In this document: positions 59,391 to 64,000 of the stretch, piece after piece | Layout of the letters: every line of letters begins with the position of its first letter | How positions within the stretch are numbered: position 1 is the stretch's first letter | Assembly: GCF_047675955.1 (NCBI RefSeq) | Contig: NC_132928.1 | Location: 45,688,889 to 45,752,888, forward strand | Length of the DNA stretch: 64,000 nt | DNA from: Chlorocebus sabaeus | Lineage: Eukaryota; Chordata; Mammalia; Primates; Cercopithecidae | Direction of reading: 5' to 3' | Made by a program: the position numbers and the translations under genes | Notes under the pieces: model-generated | What the model saw: only the letters and a program-made list of their open reading frames with translations | Told to the model about the DNA's origin: nothing | Database searches by the model: none

Positions 59391-60344
59391 AATATGATTT
59401 ATTTTACTGAATCCTTGTCTTGAGTGCTACATTATACCAAAAGGCTTCTGTTATGTCTTCATACACATAACAGTCCTGATGAAAATTTTGGTACCTTTTG
59501 GATCCTCTGCTGAAGAAATTTGGGTCAGTGAGTTCAAATCTAGCTCTGGTAATGCCTAATTCCCTCTCCAAACATCAGGATGTGGGAATGAAAATAAGAA
59601 TTTTAACAGTGACATATTCTGAAATAATTTGCAGAGGCAATTGAAAAATTAGGAAATTCTGGGGATGTGAACTTTGAATGTTGAACATTGTTGGCTTCCT
59701 TCACATGGCACCTCCAAAAGAACGTGGCACCTAGAGACTAAAGCATGCCTTAGACATGGCCTGACCTGGGGCTGGGGAAGGAAGGGTGTTCAGAGCTGCC
59801 CTTGGTCTACTTGTTCCTCAGGGAGTCATTGGGTCCTTTTTTGTGTCTGAAAGGTGGGTTGCAGTCTTCTCCCTGCATTGGCTGGAGCTGGACTCTGTTT
59901 ATAATGATGCATACCAAATCCTCTTGATGGATTTCTAATTTGGCTTAAAAGACACACCCCAATGAAAACCAGGAAGAAGAATTACTCACCTGTTGCCATA
60001 TTTACCATCTACCACAATATATTTGCTTGAACCTCTGTCCTGGCCAGATATTTCCTGGGTGCTGCCTTCAAAGCAACTGATTACATTCCCCACTTCCTCT
60101 TAGATAGGTTAGTGGGCTCCCCTGGCCTTCAGCAGCTTAATACCAAACAGCATCTGATTCCCTCCTGTTTCCAGAGCCCACATGAAAGTCAAACTTTCCA
60201 GATATGGATTATGAAAGATAGAGGAAGTGCCCCAAAAGACATTTTATCATCTTTATCTGATTGTGTGTTTCATTTTTACTGGTGAAAAATACATATTTTA
60301 AATATTTAGTGTTTTCTTTAAAAAAGTGAGGACAGCATTTTTGC
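59391..60344. other. Intron, nothing recognised
   Basis: No named repeat or exon. Confidence 0.5.
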
Positions 60345-60600
60345 ATCAGGTTATTCATTTAGCAACCATTTATCCAGTGCTTTTGCCAGGCACTGTCCTG
60401 GGCTTGAGGATACAGTGATGAGCAAAGACAGACATATCCCTGCCCTCATGGAGCTTATAAACCATTGGAGGAGAAATAAATTAATGAATACCATAGAAAT
60501 AAATGTAGAATTACAACTCTGATAAGTACTAGAAAGAAAAGATATATGGTACCAAAAGCCATATAACTGGGGGATTTCACCATTTGGGAAGATTGGGGAA
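60345..60600 (-). mobile_element. L2 LINE fragment
   Basis: TTTGCCAGGCACTGTCCTGG, ACATATCCCTGCCCTCATGG and GAGCTTATAAACCATTGGAG match the reverse L2 3' end. Confidence 0.75.
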
Positions 60601-61094
60601 GGCTTGAGCACCTTGGAAGTCTAGAGCCCATTATCTGTGTCCTACCTTCCAAAGTCACCAGATGAAATCTGGAGCAGGCTTTTAAAAAGCTAGTGTATCA
60701 GGCATCCTTTCAACTGATTACTCTATTCACAGCAAGAGCAAAGATTCTTAAACCTGTCAGAGACCAGATAAACAACTTAACTGAAAGTTTTGAGAAATAT
60801 TAAAGAGGAGAGTCAATCAATCATCATTAGGTGTCATTCCTTCTTTAAGACACCACTGAAAATTATGAGCACTTTCTGAGGCCCATGACCCATGGGGGCT
60901 TTAAGCTAACTTAAATGGCCTGTGGCTGCAGCAGTTTTACTGATAATGTAAAGCCTGCTGATATACCTAGCACTTCGAAGACAAAGTTAGAATTTACCCT
61001 CTACTGTCTTTAAAAATATTTCCTTCTGTTTTAAACTTCACTCCAAAGGATAACTTCAAAATAAGCCTCTTGGAGTAGTGGTAGATGGGACAGT
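60601..61094. other. Intron, nothing recognised
   Basis: No named repeat or exon. Confidence 0.5.
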
Positions 61095-61310
61095 CATGAG
61101 TCCAGCTGTCCGACTCACGTCTGGCTCTAATTCTTACTACCTCTGAGACTTTGGGCCTGATGTGTCACATCTCTGGACCTGATTTTCCTCCGCCGTATAA
61201 TGGAGATAGTAAGTATAGCACATCATAGGGTTGGCGTGAGGATTAAATGAGATATTACTAGAGTTCTAGGTCAATGCCTGGCCCGGAGTGAGCACTTAGC
61301 TGAGGTCTGC
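61095..61310 (+). mobile_element. MIR SINE, near full length
   Basis: CTCACGTCTGGCTCTAATTC, TTACTACCTCTGAGACTTTG, AGGGTTGGCGTGAGGATTAA and CAATGCCTGGCCCGGAGTGA lie in MIR order. Confidence 0.8.
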
Positions 61311-62154
61311 TTTCACTGCACCCCTCTCTGCAGAAGCGCAGTGAGTAGTAAAGGCAATAGCAACACATGTATATGCTGTGTATTTATGCGTGCTCCTCTC
61401 CCGGGAGCATGTGACAAAGCCACACAGATCCTGAGAATGTTAGGAGCACACAGTGTTCCTTCCCTCTGACGGTAGTTTTCCAGAAGAGAAATGGAAAAAA
61501 AAAAAACACACACACAAAAAACCCCATCAGAATAGCCTCCTGTTTGCCCTGACACTACGACTAACTAAAATAACTCAAAACTCCTCAAAAATATGACTTG
61601 GTTCTCTTCAATTGACCTGTGGCTGTGAGTATAGGATATGAACATGTATCTAACACCTGCCAAACTGTAGTCTCCCACAACATCCCCACCCCAACATGTG
61701 AAGGAACCACAAATGAAGTGATATGGGAAGGCCAGACTGAAAATTTCTCCAGGCAGGTAAACGCAAAGCAAACATTTTTCTCTCCCTCCTGAGATGGCCA
61801 GGAGTGTTGTTCCTGGAACCAAGACAACAGGTATTGGATAACAGTGACTGACTGGGCTGACATTTTTTTTTTAGTCAGGTCCAAGTTCTCATTCTGGGAT
61901 ACTCTGTGGGAAAACAGCCTTGAATTCAGTTTGTAAATTTATACTTTTTCTCTTTGTTCGTGTTTCTAGTCCAGCTTTCTCAATGGAGAAACAAATACCA
62001 TAGCAGAGAAAAGTGTGATGGCTTTTTACAAAAATCAAAATGATTTATATGCATCTAATATTGTTCTATTACAGATTTGCTGGTGCTTTTCATTAAGTAA
62101 TAGACCCTTAGCAAATATAACCACTTTATTTTCGTTCATGTCATTGATTTTTAC
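61311..62154. other. Intron, nothing recognised
   Basis: Only a short A-run/CA tract at 61495-61520. Confidence 0.5.
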
Positions 62155-62275
62155 AGGCATTTATTTGTTCACTTAGTCATTCAACAAGCACATGTTAAGT
62201 GTTTACTTTGGACACATGATCTGGGAGGTACAAATGAAGTTGTGAAGAAAAGGGGTCAGAATGTTAGAAATCACA
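62155..62275 (-). mobile_element. L2 LINE 3' fragment
   Basis: CACTTAGTCATTCAACAAGC and ACATGTTAAGTGTTTACTTT: reverse of the L2 terminus. Confidence 0.6.
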
Positions 62276-62659
62276 CCTTTCCCAGAAAACCCAGACTATG
62301 TGGCAGCTGCACCTGTGGATGGAATTGGAACTGAATAAAATAGGCCAGCACATCACGTGTATTTTGAACATTTCCTCTGAGGAATCAGAGAATAAATGCA
62401 TGCTCATGCTAACAGCAGTACCTGTCACAATTTGGAAAAATACATAATTTCAGAGAATTATACATCAGTTTATTTTTTTAAAGGAGGGCAGGATGCTAGG
62501 GACCCATGAAAGGGGGTCACCCTTCTTCACTGTGTCCTGTACCTACCCCGTCCCTGACAACTGCATCAGCCCTGATACCTCACAGCCATCTCGCCCGCTC
62601 GGCTTTTAAGTTCTAACCCAATAAATTTACATGGAGTTCAACAAACACGTCAGACTGTT

Positions 62660-63020
62660 ACCTCCCTTTCTGCCTCCACATGTGTTGTTCCTTTTTCTGG
62701 AACATTCTTCTTTCTACCTTCCCTTAATATCTGCTCAATCTTCAAATCCCAGTTCAGGTCTCTGATCCTTTGAGAAGCCTCTCGTGGCCCTTCCCACACC
62801 TTCCTAGCCACTCCCTCCTCCCTGGTACTTGGAGACCTTGTCATATATCCATTGTCAACAATGTCATACCAAATTACAGTTATTTATTTACACATCTGTA
62901 TTTCCTGTCCAGCTGTGAGAAACTGGGTGCATCTTGATGTGAGTGACAAGGTGTTGCTTTCCAGCAAGTGCCATGATCACTGGCACAGAAGAGATGCATA
63001 GCTGGTGTCTGTTGAACTGA
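62660..63020 (+). mobile_element. L2 LINE 3' fragment
   Basis: CTTTTTCTGGAACATTCTTC, CAATCTTCAAATCCCAGTTC, TTGAGAAGCCTCTCGTGGCC and TAGCTGGTGTCTGTTGAACT follow the forward L2 consensus to its end. Confidence 0.7.
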
Positions 63021-63079
63021 GAGAACTGTACAGGTGTTTTTATAGTTCTTATTAGTCTAGGAGTTTGATGTGAGAGGAA

Positions 63080-63200
63080 CCATTCAGCAAATATTTATGG
63101 AGCACATACTATGTACAAGGCACCATTCTAAGTGTTAAGGATGGAGCAGTGAACAGAAGAGACAAATGTCCCTGCTGTTGTCGAGCCTAAAGTTTACTCT
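63080..63200 (-). mobile_element. L2 LINE 3' fragment
   Basis: TTCAGCAAATATTTATGGAG, CACATACTATGTACAAGGCA and AATGTCCCTGCTGTTG: a clear reverse L2 terminus. Confidence 0.75.
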
Positions 63201-63504
63201 TTAGACTCAGCTAAAAATTGTATTACTAGGGAGAAAGAGAAGAACTGATATTAAGATAATTAGCAGTCCTTGCTGTACATTTCTTTCACGTTCTCGGTGA
63301 TAATGGGCATGTATATCTTTTTTTCTTAAAAAATGGTAGGCTGTAGTAATTGTAGTTTGTTTGCCTTAAATGCATGTGTTGAACTTTTTTGCATGTGTCT
63401 TAAGAGCGTATTCAACAAGCTGTCTTATTTCTTATTTGAGGATGTGTGTGTGTGTTGGGGACAGCCAGGGAAAGGAAAGTATTCTCGAAAGCTCCTTCAC
63501 ATGC

Positions 63505-63665
63505 TGTTAGCTCCTCAGAATAACCCAGTGAGCTAGGTAGATGCAGCAGAGGTTATTATCCCATTTTACAGATGGAAAAACAAGGCACAGAGAGTTCAAG
63601 TAAATTCATTAAGATTACAGAGTTAATTGGTGAAAGAGCCATGCCTCCTGACTTCATACTTTTTA
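63505..63665 (-). mobile_element. MIR SINE fragment
   Basis: ATTATCCCATTTTACAGATG, GAAAAACAAGGCACAGAGAG and TTCAAGTAAATTCATTAAGA: a well-preserved reverse MIR core. Confidence 0.8.
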
Positions 63666-64000
63666 TTTGATTAAGGATGTCGTTAGCGAAATAGTAGCGT
63701 CAAGGAACTCAGGATTAATAGATAACTTAAATATTTATTGTCATTCTTAACTGCAGTTGTTTTCAGAAATGAATGAATCAAAGTAAATCTTTCTACACAG
63801 AACACAGACACTTCCTTCAGCTTTCTCCCAGTCCTCAATCTAAGAGACCACTTTGCCTTTATGTTGTCACTGCAGTTCAGCCAGTTCTCCTCCATATAAC
63901 AGAGCAGATCCTCCTGTGGGGAGATCCTCCTGTCAATAATTGCTGCACGTAGCAAGCCCAGTCCTTGGGCTGTGACTTTCCCTGTGGTTGCATTGGCTCC
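63666..64000. other. Intron to window end, nothing recognised
   Basis: A 90-codon minus-strand frame here resembles no protein I know and has no exon context. Confidence 0.5.

Larger units (their letters stand above)
15145..64000 (+). other. COLGALT2: COLGALT2 intron 1 (continues past the window)
   Basis: From the exon 1 donor to the window end I find no sequence encoding the next part of COLGALT2 (expected to follow the split Trp with an AATDHN-like start) and no other protein-coding gene. A very long first intron is expected for this gene. Read-through of the donor meets TGA at once (15146-15148). The repeats inside are listed separately. Confidence 0.8.

Noticed and set aside
15145..64000. 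Search for COLGALT2 exon 2, a nested gene, tRNA-like or other structured RNA genes
   Set aside because: No acceptor followed by the expected coding sequence, no tRNA A/B-box pair outside SINEs, and no credible independent gene was found. MIR and Alu internal promoters explain tRNA/7SL-like text.
1..64000. CRISPR arrays, operons, phage or other prokaryotic-type systems
   Set aside because: The window is vertebrate nuclear DNA. Regular repeats here are microsatellites or short tandem duplications without spacers.

Overview
This is a window of primate nuclear DNA, most likely from an Old World monkey. It has split genes with GT donor sites, CpG-island promoters, and dense Alu, L1, L2, MIR and MaLR repeats. 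Two promoter-proximal coding exons can be identified. The minus-strand exon at 749-883 encodes the N-terminus of TSEN15 (tRNA-splicing endonuclease subunit). The plus-strand exon at 14882-15144 encodes the N-terminus of COLGALT2 (collagen galactosyltransferase 2, also GLT25D2). This head-to-head pair, about 14 kb apart, matches the arrangement I know from human 1q25. The monkey assignment rests mainly on the young AluY at 44891-45216, which carries bases I associate with the cercopithecine AluYRa lineage, and on a few residue differences from the human proteins as I remember them.

Layout. 1-748 is the start of TSEN15 intron 1. About 480-1060 is the TSEN15 CpG island. 1061-14500 is the intergenic segment, largely filled by decayed L1 pieces, an L1P inserted into an L2, a complete solo MaLR LTR and an AluJ. 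About 14510-15990 is the COLGALT2 CpG island with exon 1. 15145-64000 is all COLGALT2 intron 1 as far as I can see; I found no second coding exon of either gene. The intron holds several Alus, a (GGAA)20 microsatellite, two MLT1-type LTRs, a long L2 with a reverse-transcriptase relic, a 5'-truncated L1PA with perfect hallmarks of retrotransposition, an old L1 broken by two Alus, a roughly 3.6 kb decayed L1M, and a MER30 DNA transposon.

The two genes do not act in one pathway: TSEN15 works in nuclear pre-tRNA splicing and COLGALT2 in collagen hydroxylysine galactosylation in the ER lumen. Their adjacency says little about function. I found no undescribed system. The most distinctive signals are small rearrangements: a 50-bp exact copy of a sequence 2 kb away inserted into an L1, a duplicated LTR-flank junction 1017 bp apart, several short tandem duplications, and a probable short L1 3' transduction. 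Repeat family names come from memory of consensus sequences and were not checked by search.
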